Below, piece after piece: positions 17,831 through 26,439 of a stretch of 64,000 nt of DNA (positions are counted from its first letter, which is position 1; every line of letters begins with the position of its first letter). Under the pieces are notes generated by a model. It was not told where the DNA came from, did not search any database, and worked only from the letters and a program-made list of their open reading frames with translations. Origin of the DNA: a virus; IMG/VR virus record IMGVR_UViG_3300027749_002876, positions 1-64,000 of that record. One strand, 5' to 3'. A program made the position numbers and the translations under genes.

Positions 17831-18424
17831 ATGATTAAATTAACAGTTCCATTACCCAAACAATTAACAGTAGCCTTTAGTGGTGGTGTAGACAGTTGTG
17901 CCGCAGTTGATTTTCTAAGTAGAAAGCATGATGTTATTTGTGCTTTCTTTCATCATGATACAGAGAATAGCGAACGGGCATATGAGTTTGTTGCTAACTT
18001 TTGCAATGATAGAAAACTATCATTAATCTTTGCTCGTATTAGTGAACCAGTTGTTCCAAAAGGTATCAGTCAAGAAGAACATTGGCGCGATCAAAGATAT
18101 ACATTTCTACAAACATTAGGTCCCGTCATTACAGCACATCACTTAGATGATTGTGTTGAAACATACATCCATTCGGCACTTAATGGCACACCCAAAGTTA
18201 TCCCTATGATTCGCAACAATGTGTTGCGACCATTCTTAACAACACGCAAGAGTGAATTTATCTCTTGGTGTCAACGACACAATGTACCCTGGATTGAAGA
18301 TTCAAGTAATCAAGATTCTAAATACATGCGTAACTACATTCGCAACGAATTAATGCCACATGCATTGCGAGTTAACCCAGGTTTGCATACTTTGGTAAAA
18401 AAAGTTGTTGAAAAGCAACGATAA
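17831..18424 (+). CDS. tilS: TilS-like PP-loop ATPase (tRNA-Ile lysidine synthetase core)
   Basis: SGGVDS at 17-22 is the PP-loop that binds ATP. Further TilS signatures are HHLDDCVET, a RPFL segment, and EDSSNQDSKYMRNYIRNELMP near the C-terminus. TilS converts C34 of tRNA-Ile(CAU) to lysidine so that it reads AUA. The protein stops at 197 residues, so only the catalytic core is present, without the C-terminal tRNA-binding domains of the E. coli enzyme. QueC also has a PP-loop but lacks the SNxDxxYxRNxIR block. No tRNA gene is found here. Confidence 0.8.
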   Translation: MIKLTVPLPKQLTVAFSGGVDSCAAVDFLSRKHDVICAFFHHDTENSERAYEFVANFCNDRKLSLIFARISEPVVPKGISQEEHWRDQRYTFLQTLGPVITAHHLDDCVETYIHSALNGTPKVIPMIRNNVLRPFLTTRKSEFISWCQRHNVPWIEDSSNQDSKYMRNYIRNELMPHALRVNPGLHTLVKKVVEKQR

Positions 18425-18436
18425 TTTGTGTATACT
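18408..18436 (+). promoter_or_regulatory. Sigma70 promoter for the dsbA-gene 43 unit
   Basis: TTGAAA (18408-18413) and TATACT (18431-18436) are 17 bases apart. The downstream leader carries AAGGAG before the ATG at 18456. The promoter overlaps the end of the tilS-like gene. Confidence 0.75.
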
Positions 18437-18455
18437 AGTATTTCAAGGAGAAATT

Positions 18456-18722
18456 ATGTCAGATTACAACAGAACCTTTAATGGTGACGCAAAGATTAAA
18501 CTAACGCAATTGATTAACGAGGGCATGACAGTCATGCACGAAATTGATACATTGAATGGCGGTTTAACAGATACTATCAAAGCAGTAGCAGAAGAATTGG
18601 AAATCAAAGCCAGTACACTGAAGAAAGCTATTCGTATTGCACACAAAGCAAGTCTCGGTCAGACTACCAAAGACCATGACGAACTTGTGACGATTTTAGA
18701 GACCGTTGGTAAAACCCTTTGA
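18456..18722 (+). CDS. dsbA: DsbA-like double-stranded DNA-binding protein
   Basis: The ATG at 18456 has an AAGGAG ribosome binding site. At 88 residues it matches T4 DsbA (89), and the pattern of the second half (ikDTIKAVAEELEIKASTLKKAIRIAHK...DELVTILETVGK) parallels that protein: helical, with a helix-turn-helix-like core. T4 DsbA binds DNA and influences late transcription. It overlaps the DNA polymerase start by TTGA, so the two are co-translated. The assignment rests on remembered sequence similarity and size. Confidence 0.65.
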   Translation: MSDYNRTFNGDAKIKLTQLINEGMTVMHEIDTLNGGLTDTIKAVAEELEIKASTLKKAIRIAHKASLGQTTKDHDELVTILETVGKTL

Positions 18723-21436
18723 GTTACGTTGACGCTATTCACAGTAGAGATGAAGATCGTATCTATGTAGTAGAACGGGATAATAACGGCAAGCGTCAAT
18801 ACAAAGAATATCCTACAAACTATGTAATGTATTATCCTGATCCTAAGGGTAAACAGCGTAGTATCTATGGTGATCCAGTGAGTCGTTTCAGTACACGTAA
18901 ACGACAAGAGTTTGAAAAAGAAAAGCGCATCCATTCAGGTAAGAAATTATTTGAAAGTGATGTACCTGTTGTCTTCCGTTGTCTAAGTGAAAACTATCTA
19001 GGTGTTGACGCACCTAAATTACATACTTGTTTCTTTGACATTGAAGTTGACTTTGATCCTGTCAAAGGCTTCAGCCCTACTAGTGACCCATTCAATCCAG
19101 TTACTGCTATCAGTTGTTACTTAGACTGGCTTGACCAATGTATCACATTAGTCATTGCTCCCAAACATATGTCTAGTGAAACAGCTAATGAAATCACTAA
19201 TGAGTTTGGGAACACAATGTTGTTCAAGACTGAGAAAGAAATGTTTGATGTGTTTTTTCAATTGATTGAAGATGCAGATGTATTAACTGGTTGGAACTCA
19301 GAGGGCTATGATATACCTTACATGGTCAATCGTGTTACTAGGGTAATGAGTAAAGATGACACACGCAAGTTTTGCTTGATGGGTCAATTACCTAAAGCTA
19401 GAGAATATGAACGATTTGGTAAATCAGAAACTACATACGACTTAGTTGGTCGTGTACATCTTGACTATTTACAACTCTACAAAAAGTACAACTATGAGTC
19501 TCGCCACTCATATAAGTTAGATTCTATTGGTGAGATGGAAGTAGGCGAGAACAAAACTGTATACGAAGGTACTCTTGACCAGTTGTACAACAAAGACTTC
19601 AAAAAGTTTATCGAGTACAACCGACAAGATACTATGTTGTTGGTGAAGATTCACAACAAACTTAAGTTTTTAGAATTAGCTAATCAACTTGCACATGAGA
19701 ACACTGTACTGTTACCAACAGTTATGGGTTCTGTGGCAATGATTGAGATGGCCATTTTTAATGAGGCCCACGCACGTGGATTGGTAGTTCCTGATAAAAA
19801 ACGAAAGACTGAAAATGATAATGAAATTCAACAAGCGGCAGGTGCCTTCGTTGCTACTCCCAAAAAAGGAATGCACGAATACGTCGGGGCAGTTGACATC
19901 AACTCGCTCTATCCCTCGGTTATTCGTGCCCTCAACATGGCAGGAGAAACAATCGTTGCACAAGTCAGACAGACAATCACAGACCAGTACATGAGCGACA
20001 AGGGCCTTCGACTAGCAAGTGAAAAGAAACGCTATAAAGAAGGTGACGATGATGTGACTGGCGCTGTTCTATGGGAAAACTTGTTTGGTTCACTAGAGTA
20101 CACTGCAATTATAAATCAAGAACGAGGTACCATGCTTACTGTAGACTACGAAGATGGTCGCAGTGTAGAAATGAGTGCGGCAGAGATATGGAAATTAGTA
20201 TTTGATAGTCATAAGCCCTGGATGCTAAGTGCAAACGGCACAATCTTTACTTATGAAAAAGAGGGCGTTGTTCCCGGACTATTAAGTCGCTGGTACTCAG
20301 AACGTAAAGAAACACAGAAGCTAGCAAAAGAAGCGTATGGCACTGACAAATATGATTATTATGATAAGCGTCAACTTGTTCGTAAGATTTTGTTGAACTC
20401 AGCATACGGTGCATTGTTGAATGAACATTGTAGATTCTACGACAAGCGTATAGGTCAGAGTGTTACATTAAGTGGCAGGCAGATTGTTCGTCATATGATG
20501 AGTAACATCAATGAAACGGTTGAAGGTGTTTATTCGCATGAGGGCAATGCCATAGTCTATGGTGACACAGACAGTTGCTACTTTACTGCATACCCTATTC
20601 TCAAATCGCAAATAGCAAATGGTGAGCTTGAATGGAACAAAGAAACTTGCATTGGTCTATATGATAGTATTGCCGATCAAGCTAATGATTCATTTCCGGG
20701 ATTCATGGAGAAAGCATTTCACACACCTCGCAAGAACGGTGAGATTATCAAAGCTGGACGAGAACTAATTGGTGATCGTGCTATCTTTATTGTTAAGAAA
20801 CGATATGCTATCAACATCTTTGACAAAGAAGGTAAGCGTAAGGACAAAGATGGCAGTGCAGGTGACATCAAAGCTATGGGTCTTGACTTGAAACGTGCTG
20901 ACACACCTAAGTATATACAAGAATTCTTAATGAATGTGTTGCAAATGGTCCTTCAACAAGGTAAAGGTCGTGATGAAGTTATTGAAGCAATCAAAGACTT
21001 TAAGCGTATCTTGTCATCACAAGACAGTTGGACTAAGGGTTCACCTAAAGGTGTAAACAAACTTACATACTACGGTGACTTGGAAGCTAAAAGTAAAACT
21101 GGCAGAGCAAACATGCCCGGGCACGTTAGAGCCGCACTTAATTACAACTACTTGCGTAGAGTTAATGGTGATAACTATAGCCAGAGTATCATTGACGGTA
21201 TGAAGGTAGTTGTTTGTAAACTAAAATCTAATGCGTTAGGGTTTACAAGTATTGCTTATCCTGTTGATGAACTACGACTACCTAAATGGTTTACTGAATT
21301 ACCGTTTGATGATGCTGAAATGGAAAAGACATTAGTTGATGAAAAGATTGATAATTTACTAGGTGTGTTGGGTTGGGATATTCGTTCTAATACAGACACA
21401 AAGAGTACATTTGATGATTTGTTCTCATTCGGGTGA
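18719..21436 (+). CDS. 43: T4-type family B DNA polymerase (gp43)
   Basis: At 905 residues it matches T4 gp43 (898). The 3'-5' exonuclease motif FDIEVD (Asp107, Glu109), polymerase motif A DINSLYPS (Asp393), motif B KILLNSAYGALLNEH, motif C YGDTDS (614-619) and KKRYAINIFD are all present. The C-terminus FDDLFSFG resembles the gp43 tail that docks to the gp45 clamp encoded nearby. The start is TTG, overlapping the dsbA stop; similarity to the T4 N-terminus begins right there and no in-frame ATG precedes residue 37. It replicates the phage genome. Confidence 0.98.
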   Translation: MSYVDAIHSRDEDRIYVVERDNNGKRQYKEYPTNYVMYYPDPKGKQRSIYGDPVSRFSTRKRQEFEKEKRIHSGKKLFESDVPVVFRCLSENYLGVDAPKLHTCFFDIEVDFDPVKGFSPTSDPFNPVTAISCYLDWLDQCITLVIAPKHMSSETANEITNEFGNTMLFKTEKEMFDVFFQLIEDADVLTGWNSEGYDIPYMVNRVTRVMSKDDTRKFCLMGQLPKAREYERFGKSETTYDLVGRVHLDYLQLYKKYNYESRHSYKLDSIGEMEVGENKTVYEGTLDQLYNKDFKKFIEYNRQDTMLLVKIHNKLKFLELANQLAHENTVLLPTVMGSVAMIEMAIFNEAHARGLVVPDKKRKTENDNEIQQAAGAFVATPKKGMHEYVGAVDINSLYPSVIRALNMAGETIVAQVRQTITDQYMSDKGLRLASEKKRYKEGDDDVTGAVLWENLFGSLEYTAIINQERGTMLTVDYEDGRSVEMSAAEIWKLVFDSHKPWMLSANGTIFTYEKEGVVPGLLSRWYSERKETQKLAKEAYGTDKYDYYDKRQLVRKILLNSAYGALLNEHCRFYDKRIGQSVTLSGRQIVRHMMSNINETVEGVYSHEGNAIVYGDTDSCYFTAYPILKSQIANGELEWNKETCIGLYDSIADQANDSFPGFMEKAFHTPRKNGEIIKAGRELIGDRAIFIVKKRYAINIFDKEGKRKDKDGSAGDIKAMGLDLKRADTPKYIQEFLMNVLQMVLQQGKGRDEVIEAIKDFKRILSSQDSWTKGSPKGVNKLTYYGDLEAKSKTGRANMPGHVRAALNYNYLRRVNGDNYSQSIIDGMKVVVCKLKSNALGFTSIAYPVDELRLPKWFTELPFDDAEMEKTLVDEKIDNLLGVLGWDIRSNTDTKSTFDDLFSFG

Positions 21437-21443
21437 ATTGATG

Positions 21444-21472
21444 TTGCATTTCGCAATAAAATCCACTATAAT
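21444..21472 (+). promoter_or_regulatory. Sigma70 promoter
   Basis: TTGCAT (21444-21449) and TATAAT (21467-21472) are separated by 17 bases, upstream of the oxygenase gene at 21500. Confidence 0.65.
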
Positions 21473-21499
21473 ACACATATAAACAACCTAAATAATTCT

Positions 21500-22066
21500 A
21501 TGATATCTCAAATTGAATTTGCTAGAAACAATAACTTTCCTTTAAAATTATTTGTTAGGGAAAATGTGTTAAGTGTAGAGATGTGTAATAATATTAAAGA
21601 GTTTACAAAAACTGAACATTCTGGATGGCATCGTTCTATTAATCGTACACCAAAGCATTGGGATATTGAATGTCACACTTGTAGAATCCCACTAGAGTGG
21701 GACAATGGTGAATTGCATAAATTACTATCACCAGTCTGGGAAGAAGCAATTGAATATTACGGTATGAATGTAACTCATGTAGAACATTATGAGGTAAAAA
21801 AATACAGTGAAGGTGATTACGTTACAGAACACGTTGACCAGTTTTACGGTAAAGCAGGAATTGAACGAAAATTAACGATGCTTGTTCAATTAAGTGACGA
21901 GTCTGATTATGTTGATGGTGATTTACATGTGATCAGATATCCAAGAAGCAAAACTATAGGATCATTGGTAATTTTACCTGCATTCTATTTACATGAAGTA
22001 AAAACAATAACATCAGGAGAACGCTGGTCACTGAATTGTTGGGCATGGGGCCCATATTGGAAATGA
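21500..22066 (+). CDS. 2-oxoglutarate/Fe(II)-dependent oxygenase (prolyl 4-hydroxylase type)
   Basis: The double-stranded beta-helix signature is present: EHVDQ gives the HxD iron ligands, FYLHEVKTI the distal His, and GERWSLNCW the Arg that binds 2-oxoglutarate. Length (188) suits the P4H-like phage oxygenases. The enzyme would hydroxylate a protein side chain or a nucleobase; no substrate is evident. It has its own sigma70 promoter and lies between the polymerase and clamp genes. Confidence 0.87.
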   Translation: MISQIEFARNNNFPLKLFVRENVLSVEMCNNIKEFTKTEHSGWHRSINRTPKHWDIECHTCRIPLEWDNGELHKLLSPVWEEAIEYYGMNVTHVEHYEVKKYSEGDYVTEHVDQFYGKAGIERKLTMLVQLSDESDYVDGDLHVIRYPRSKTIGSLVILPAFYLHEVKTITSGERWSLNCWAWGPYWK

Positions 22067-22075
22067 CCAGACTAG

Positions 22076-22104
22076 TTGTATATTCTATAAAAAATGTATA
22101 CAAT
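22076..22104 (+). promoter_or_regulatory. Sigma70-like promoter for the clamp gene
   Basis: TTGTAT (22076-22081) and TACAAT (22099-22104) are 17 bases apart, with an AAAGGAA ribosome binding site before the gp45 ATG at 22125. Confidence 0.55.
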
Positions 22105-22124
22105 TCAACATACAAAGGAAAAAC

Positions 22125-22859
22125 ATGAAAGATAATTTACAAGACTTGATTCAACATACACATGGCTTAGGCAATGTTGACTTAATCAAAATCACAGGTA
22201 CAGATCAAGAGACACAAGTTAACGCAGTAGCAGAAGACAAATCTGTTATTGTTAGTGGTTCATTTAAGAATCCAAATGCAGGTTTTATTGGTACGTTTGG
22301 TATGCCTAACTTAGGCAAATTAAAAACAATTTTAGGCTTTGATGACGTTTATGATTCAGATGCTAAAATTAATATTACATATGTAAAAAAAGATGGAGTT
22401 GATGTTCCATCAGCAATTCACTTTGAAACTAAGAACGGTGACTTTGTTAATGACTATAGATTGATGAGTAAAGCAATTGTTGAAGAAAAAGTCAAAACTG
22501 TTACCTTCAAGGGTACTACATGGAATGTTGAATTTGAACCTACAATTGCAGGCATTCAACGACTAAAGAAGCAAGCAAGTGCTAACAGTGAAGAAGATCA
22601 TTTTACATTGACTACAGTTAATGGTGACTTGAAAGCTAACTTTGGTGATCCATCAACTCACAGTGGTAACTTTGTGTTTCAAGCTGGTGTAGGTGGAACA
22701 TTGAACAAAACATGGAACTGGCCTGTTAAGGTATTCTTGGCAATCATGGATCTTCCCGGTGACAAGACAATTCGTGTAGCTGATGCTGGTGCAACTGAGA
22801 TTACAGTTGACAGTGGTTTGGCAACATATCGTTACTTACTTCCAGCAAACGCAAAATGA
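22125..22859 (+). CDS. 45: DNA sliding clamp (gp45)
   Basis: The protein (244 residues; T4 gp45 has 228) carries the T4-clamp pattern FGMPNLGKLKTIL near 60 and alternating beta strands throughout. The trimeric clamp tethers gp43 to DNA, and in T4 it also activates late promoters through gp33 and gp55. The many NATAAATA sites in this window fit that second role. It overlaps the next gene by ATGA. Confidence 0.95.
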   Translation: MKDNLQDLIQHTHGLGNVDLIKITGTDQETQVNAVAEDKSVIVSGSFKNPNAGFIGTFGMPNLGKLKTILGFDDVYDSDAKINITYVKKDGVDVPSAIHFETKNGDFVNDYRLMSKAIVEEKVKTVTFKGTTWNVEFEPTIAGIQRLKKQASANSEEDHFTLTTVNGDLKANFGDPSTHSGNFVFQAGVGGTLNKTWNWPVKVFLAIMDLPGDKTIRVADAGATEITVDSGLATYRYLLPANAK

Positions 22860-23242
22860 TTGACTATGTACACGGCGGTATATTCATGAATGTAACTAGT
22901 ACTAAAGGGGCAACTCCCTACATCAATACTGGTCAACCAATAACAGGCATGGTATCATTTGATGGTGTTAGTCAAACTATGAAAGTTTATGATGGTCATG
23001 GTTGGCAAGCTGTTGGTGGTGGCACTGCTACTGTTAATCTATCGCATGATGCTATCAGTATACTAAAGTGGGCTGAACAGAAAATGCTAGAAGAAGCCGA
23101 GCGCAATAAATTAGCAGAAACAAATCCCGCTATCAAAGACCTTGTTGAACAGATTAAACAAAAAGAAGAACAAATAAATATGGTTCAAACTCTACTTAAT
23201 AGTCCAGGTCATAATGAAATCAAAAATTCTATGGTACCATAA
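22856..23242 (+). CDS. Conserved phage protein, 128 aa
   Basis: The ATGA overlap with gp45 supports this start, though the ATG at 22886 (MNVTSTKG) is possible. The first half has a beta segment with FDGVSQTMKVYDGHGWQ; the second is a long charged helix (about 70-125) likely to form a coiled coil. The function is not known to me. Confidence 0.7.
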   Translation: MIDYVHGGIFMNVTSTKGATPYINTGQPITGMVSFDGVSQTMKVYDGHGWQAVGGGTATVNLSHDAISILKWAEQKMLEEAERNKLAETNPAIKDLVEQIKQKEEQINMVQTLLNSPGHNEIKNSMVP

Positions 23243-24795
23243 TGGAACAAGTTAATTTATCAGCAAGTCATAATCCCGATTGGGCATTGTTCTTACCTGC
23301 AGTCAGTAGTTTTTATATTGCTGGCTTGGGTAAGCAACGTGAGGGCGAAGTATACTTTGAACCTCAACGTATACCTGCACAATTCAATGGTGATGTTGAG
23401 AAACTGAACTTTCTTAATAGCAAAGAAGGATTATACTATTACAAGTGGGGTTTGTATAGTGCAGGTCATGCTAACTTAGATACTACCAAAGATGATCCTA
23501 ACGAAAGTATCATTCGCAAACGTGAAAGTGGTACATTCATGTTGGGTGACAGTGGCGGCTTTCAGATTTTAAAGGCTCAGTGGCCAGCAGACTGGAAAGA
23601 TCCTAACTGTCCACGTGCTATGGTAAAACGTAAAGCTGTATTGAACTGGATGGACACATACATGGACTATGGTATGTGTTTAGATATCCCATCACAATCT
23701 CTATCTACATTTCATATCAAAGATCCAAAGACAGGTAAGAGTGCTCATGGAATCAGTACAATTGAAGAAGCTATTAGTGCTACTCATATCAACAATGAAT
23801 ACTTTATTAAACATCGTAATGGTAACTGTAAGTTCTTAAATGTGTTGCAAGGTCGTAATCATACACAGAGTGATGATTGGTATGAAGAAATGAAAAAGTA
23901 TTGTGACCCAAACATCTATCCAGATAATCACTTTAATGGTTGGGCATTCGGGGGTCAGAACAAGATTGATGTACACTTGATGTTGCGTAGACTTGTTAAT
24001 ATCATACATGATGGATTACTAGTAGAAGGTAAACATGATTTGATTCACTGTTTGGGTGTATCAATTTTAGAGTATGCGGTACTCTTCACCGACATTCAAA
24101 AAGCTATTCGTAAGTATCACAACCCTAAACTACAGATTACATTTGACTGTGCAAGCCCATTCTTTAGTGCGGCTAAGGGTCTAGCATATTTTAACACAGC
24201 TATTGAACATAACAAGAAATGGTCTTATCAAATGGAAAAGACTGCTGAGAAAAAGTCTTATGCTAGTGATACCCGTAAGTTTAGAGATGCGGTATTGGCT
24301 GAGGGTATCCATAAAGTGTTTACAGATAGTCCAGTAACTGACCTGTTGACCTTAAAGGACCTTTGCTATCGTGGTCAAGGCTTCATTGGTCAACATGGTA
24401 AAGAAACTAAAACCAGTTGGGACACATTAAGCTATACATTACTGCAAAGTCACAATGTTTATACACACATGGCTGCTGTGCAAGAAGCTAATCGTCAATA
24501 TGAACAAGGTGTAATGCCTAAGATGGTTATGAATCGTTTTGATGATGAACACTTTGGTGAAATTGTTGATAAGATATTTGCACAAAACGATAGACAAAAG
24601 AGTCTAGATATGATAGAATCACATAGTAGCTTCTGGATGCAAATGAAATCAGGTAGTCAAGGTTTCAGTGGTAAGAAAGCAATGAACGCTATGACAATGT
24701 TTGACCAATTGTTTGAAGTAAATAATAGTGAGCCGGAAGTTGATGAAGTCATTGAAGACAGTGATGATGCAATGTCCGAAATCTTAGGAGAATAA
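23242..24795 (+). CDS. dpdA: DpdA-like DNA guanine transglycosylase
   Basis: The 517-residue protein has the tRNA-guanine transglycosylase signatures LGDSGGFQ (Asp103) and TFDCASPFF (Asp302, the position of the nucleophile in Tgt), but lacks the CxCxxC zinc site of bacterial Tgt. This fits the DpdA family, which swaps guanine in DNA for a 7-deazaguanine. FolE, QueD and QueE, which make the base, are encoded at 27917, 29575 and 30666. The modification should shield phage DNA from host restriction enzymes. The C-terminal 60 residues are acidic and probably disordered. Confidence 0.88.
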   Translation: MEQVNLSASHNPDWALFLPAVSSFYIAGLGKQREGEVYFEPQRIPAQFNGDVEKLNFLNSKEGLYYYKWGLYSAGHANLDTTKDDPNESIIRKRESGTFMLGDSGGFQILKAQWPADWKDPNCPRAMVKRKAVLNWMDTYMDYGMCLDIPSQSLSTFHIKDPKTGKSAHGISTIEEAISATHINNEYFIKHRNGNCKFLNVLQGRNHTQSDDWYEEMKKYCDPNIYPDNHFNGWAFGGQNKIDVHLMLRRLVNIIHDGLLVEGKHDLIHCLGVSILEYAVLFTDIQKAIRKYHNPKLQITFDCASPFFSAAKGLAYFNTAIEHNKKWSYQMEKTAEKKSYASDTRKFRDAVLAEGIHKVFTDSPVTDLLTLKDLCYRGQGFIGQHGKETKTSWDTLSYTLLQSHNVYTHMAAVQEANRQYEQGVMPKMVMNRFDDEHFGEIVDKIFAQNDRQKSLDMIESHSSFWMQMKSGSQGFSGKKAMNAMTMFDQLFEVNNSEPEVDEVIEDSDDAMSEILGE

Positions 24796-24796
24796 T

Positions 24797-25009
24797 ATGC
24801 CATACACAAATCGTATTAAAACACTAGAAGAATCAATTAGATTGCTTGATAACCAAATTTTTCAATTAGAAAAAGAAGGTTCTAGTGATGAGAAAAAATT
24901 GATTCAATTAAAAGAAACTAAAGAAAAATATACCAAAGAAGTACGTGTAATGATTCGTGCTCAATGGGATCATGACCACGAAACAGTAGACTTAGAGGAT
25001 GATAGATGA
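24797..25009 (+). CDS. Small coiled-coil protein, 70 aa
   Basis: Heptad-patterned helix (IKTLEESIRLLDNQIFQLEK ... LIQLKETKEKYTKEV) spans residues 6-55, ending in an acidic tail. It sits one base behind dpdA and overlaps the next gene by ATGA. It may be a structural accessory in this operon; no family is recognised. Confidence 0.7.
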   Translation: MPYTNRIKTLEESIRLLDNQIFQLEKEGSSDEKKLIQLKETKEKYTKEVRVMIRAQWDHDHETVDLEDDR

Positions 25010-25461
25010 TTGAACAACAAGCACAAGCCTTAACCGAACAGCGTCAACGCATTAAAGATAAAGCAGTGCGTACAATTTTTGTACGTTTTCAAAAAGAAGG
25101 TATTCATAAATACCCAGCGGCAGCAACAGACCCAAGCTTGGCAACAGGTGATGAGTATGATGTTAGCTTTCTAGCAACTCCACATCGTCACATCTTTCAT
25201 TTTGAAGTGACGATTGAAGTATTTCACAACGACCGTGATATCGAGTTTATTCAATTTAAACGATGGTTAGAGAATCAATATTCTCAAAACATTCTTCAAT
25301 TGGATTACAAAAGTTGTGAAATGATTAGTGATGACCTCTATGATGTTATCGCAACTCGATATCCAGATCGTAACATTGTTATTCAAGTATCAGAAGATAA
25401 TGAAAACGGTGCTACGATTGTTTACAATACTTATCAACCTTCTCTTTCAATCGCTATTTAA
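25006..25461 (+). CDS. Conserved phage protein, possible T-fold, 151 aa
   Basis: The pattern HRHIFHFEVTIEVFHNDRDIEFIQFKRWLE followed by SCEMISDDLYD and VIQVSEDNENGA resembles small T4-like phage proteins. It loosely echoes the T-fold of 6-pyruvoyl-tetrahydropterin synthase enzymes, but without the zinc His set. It lies in the deazaguanine operon. A pterin-related role is only a guess. Confidence 0.65.
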   Translation: MIEQQAQALTEQRQRIKDKAVRTIFVRFQKEGIHKYPAAATDPSLATGDEYDVSFLATPHRHIFHFEVTIEVFHNDRDIEFIQFKRWLENQYSQNILQLDYKSCEMISDDLYDVIATRYPDRNIVIQVSEDNENGATIVYNTYQPSLSIAI

Positions 25462-25474
25462 AGGAATTATTAAA

Positions 25475-25681
25475 ATGGCAAAATCACAATTTCAAACTAA
25501 TCCACGTGTTACACAAATCTTTGAGGACCTAGAAGGTTATCTCATGTTCTGTCAGGACTATGGATACAAATACGATGAGTCAACATTGTATGACATGCGG
25601 AGCTTTGCGTTCCGTCAATATAGCAAAGCCTGTACAGGCAAGTGGGCTAAAGATCAATGGCAAGAGGATATGCGCCCATGA
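25475..25681 (+). CDS. Small conserved phage protein, 68 aa
   Basis: The ATG at 25475 follows AAGGAAT; the longer frame upstream is the shadow of the preceding gene. Aromatic residues are abundant (YLMFCQDYGYKY, MRSFAFRQYSK, KWAKDQWQED). I recall similar short proteins in T4-like cyanophages, without a known role. It overlaps the next gene (ATGA). Confidence 0.7.
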   Translation: MAKSQFQTNPRVTQIFEDLEGYLMFCQDYGYKYDESTLYDMRSFAFRQYSKACTGKWAKDQWQEDMRP

Positions 25682-26439
25682 AAGTAGTATTAATTACAGG
25701 TGGCTTTGATCCACTACATAGCGGACATATTGCATATATTAATGCGGCAAAAAAATTAGGAGACATGCTAGTCATCGGACTTAATAGTGATGCTTGGTTA
25801 TCTCGAAAAAAAGGTAGACCTTTCTTGCCATTAGGTGAGCGTGTGGCAGTAACTTCGGCATTAGATACACCCGATGCATTGTTGTTATTCGATGATAGTG
25901 ATGACACTGCTAAAGATGCTATTAAGCAACTTAGAGAAAACTACCCAGAAGCAACTATTGTATTTGCTAACGGTGGTGATAGAACTAGCGACAATATTCC
26001 TGAAATGGATATCAATGATAATAACATTGAATTCGTTTTTGGTGTAGGCGGAGAAGACAAAGTAAATTCTAGTAGTTGGATTCTTGATACTTGGAAAGCA
26101 CCCAAAACAGAACGTGAGTGGGGCTATTATCGTGTGTTGCATGAAGTAGATGGTACTAAGGTAAAAGAACTTACAGTGGAGCCAAAACAATCTCTCAGTA
26201 TGCAAAAACACAGTAAACGCAGTGAGTACTGGATTGTTACTGAAGGTAAATGCAAATTGCGTAAGTATGCTGAAACGGGTGAATTAATTGAGACAATATT
26301 AAGTAAACATGATACAATTACTATTCAACCTGATGAATGGCATCAGTTAGTCAACACATTTACTAAGCCGTGTAAAATTGTAGAGATTCAGTATGGTAAG
26401 AAATGTGTGGAAGAAGATATCAAACGACAAAATGCATAA
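25678..26439 (+). CDS. Bifunctional cytidylyltransferase-like + cupin protein
   Basis: From the ATG at 25678, GGFDPLHSGH (8-17) is the HxGH signature of RfaE/HldE-type nucleotidyltransferases, covering about 1-130. A cupin of the phosphomannose-isomerase type II kind follows (about 150-245; SEYWIVTEGKCKLRKY ... IQPDEWHQLVN). Such a pair suggests activation and isomerisation of a sugar phosphate. It is followed by a glycosyltransferase gene, so it may supply a nucleotide-sugar. The exact sugar is unknown. Confidence 0.82.
   Translation: MKVVLITGGFDPLHSGHIAYINAAKKLGDMLVIGLNSDAWLSRKKGRPFLPLGERVAVTSALDTPDALLLFDDSDDTAKDAIKQLRENYPEATIVFANGGDRTSDNIPEMDINDNNIEFVFGVGGEDKVNSSSWILDTWKAPKTEREWGYYRVLHEVDGTKVKELTVEPKQSLSMQKHSKRSEYWIVTEGKCKLRKYAETGELIETILSKHDTITIQPDEWHQLVNTFTKPCKIVEIQYGKKCVEEDIKRQNA

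Noticed and set aside
17831-18424. PP-loop protein as the missing QueC of the deazaguanine pathway
   Set aside because: The motif set (HHLDDCVET, EDSSNQDSKYMRNYIRN) is that of TilS; QueC has a C-terminal Cys cluster that is absent here.
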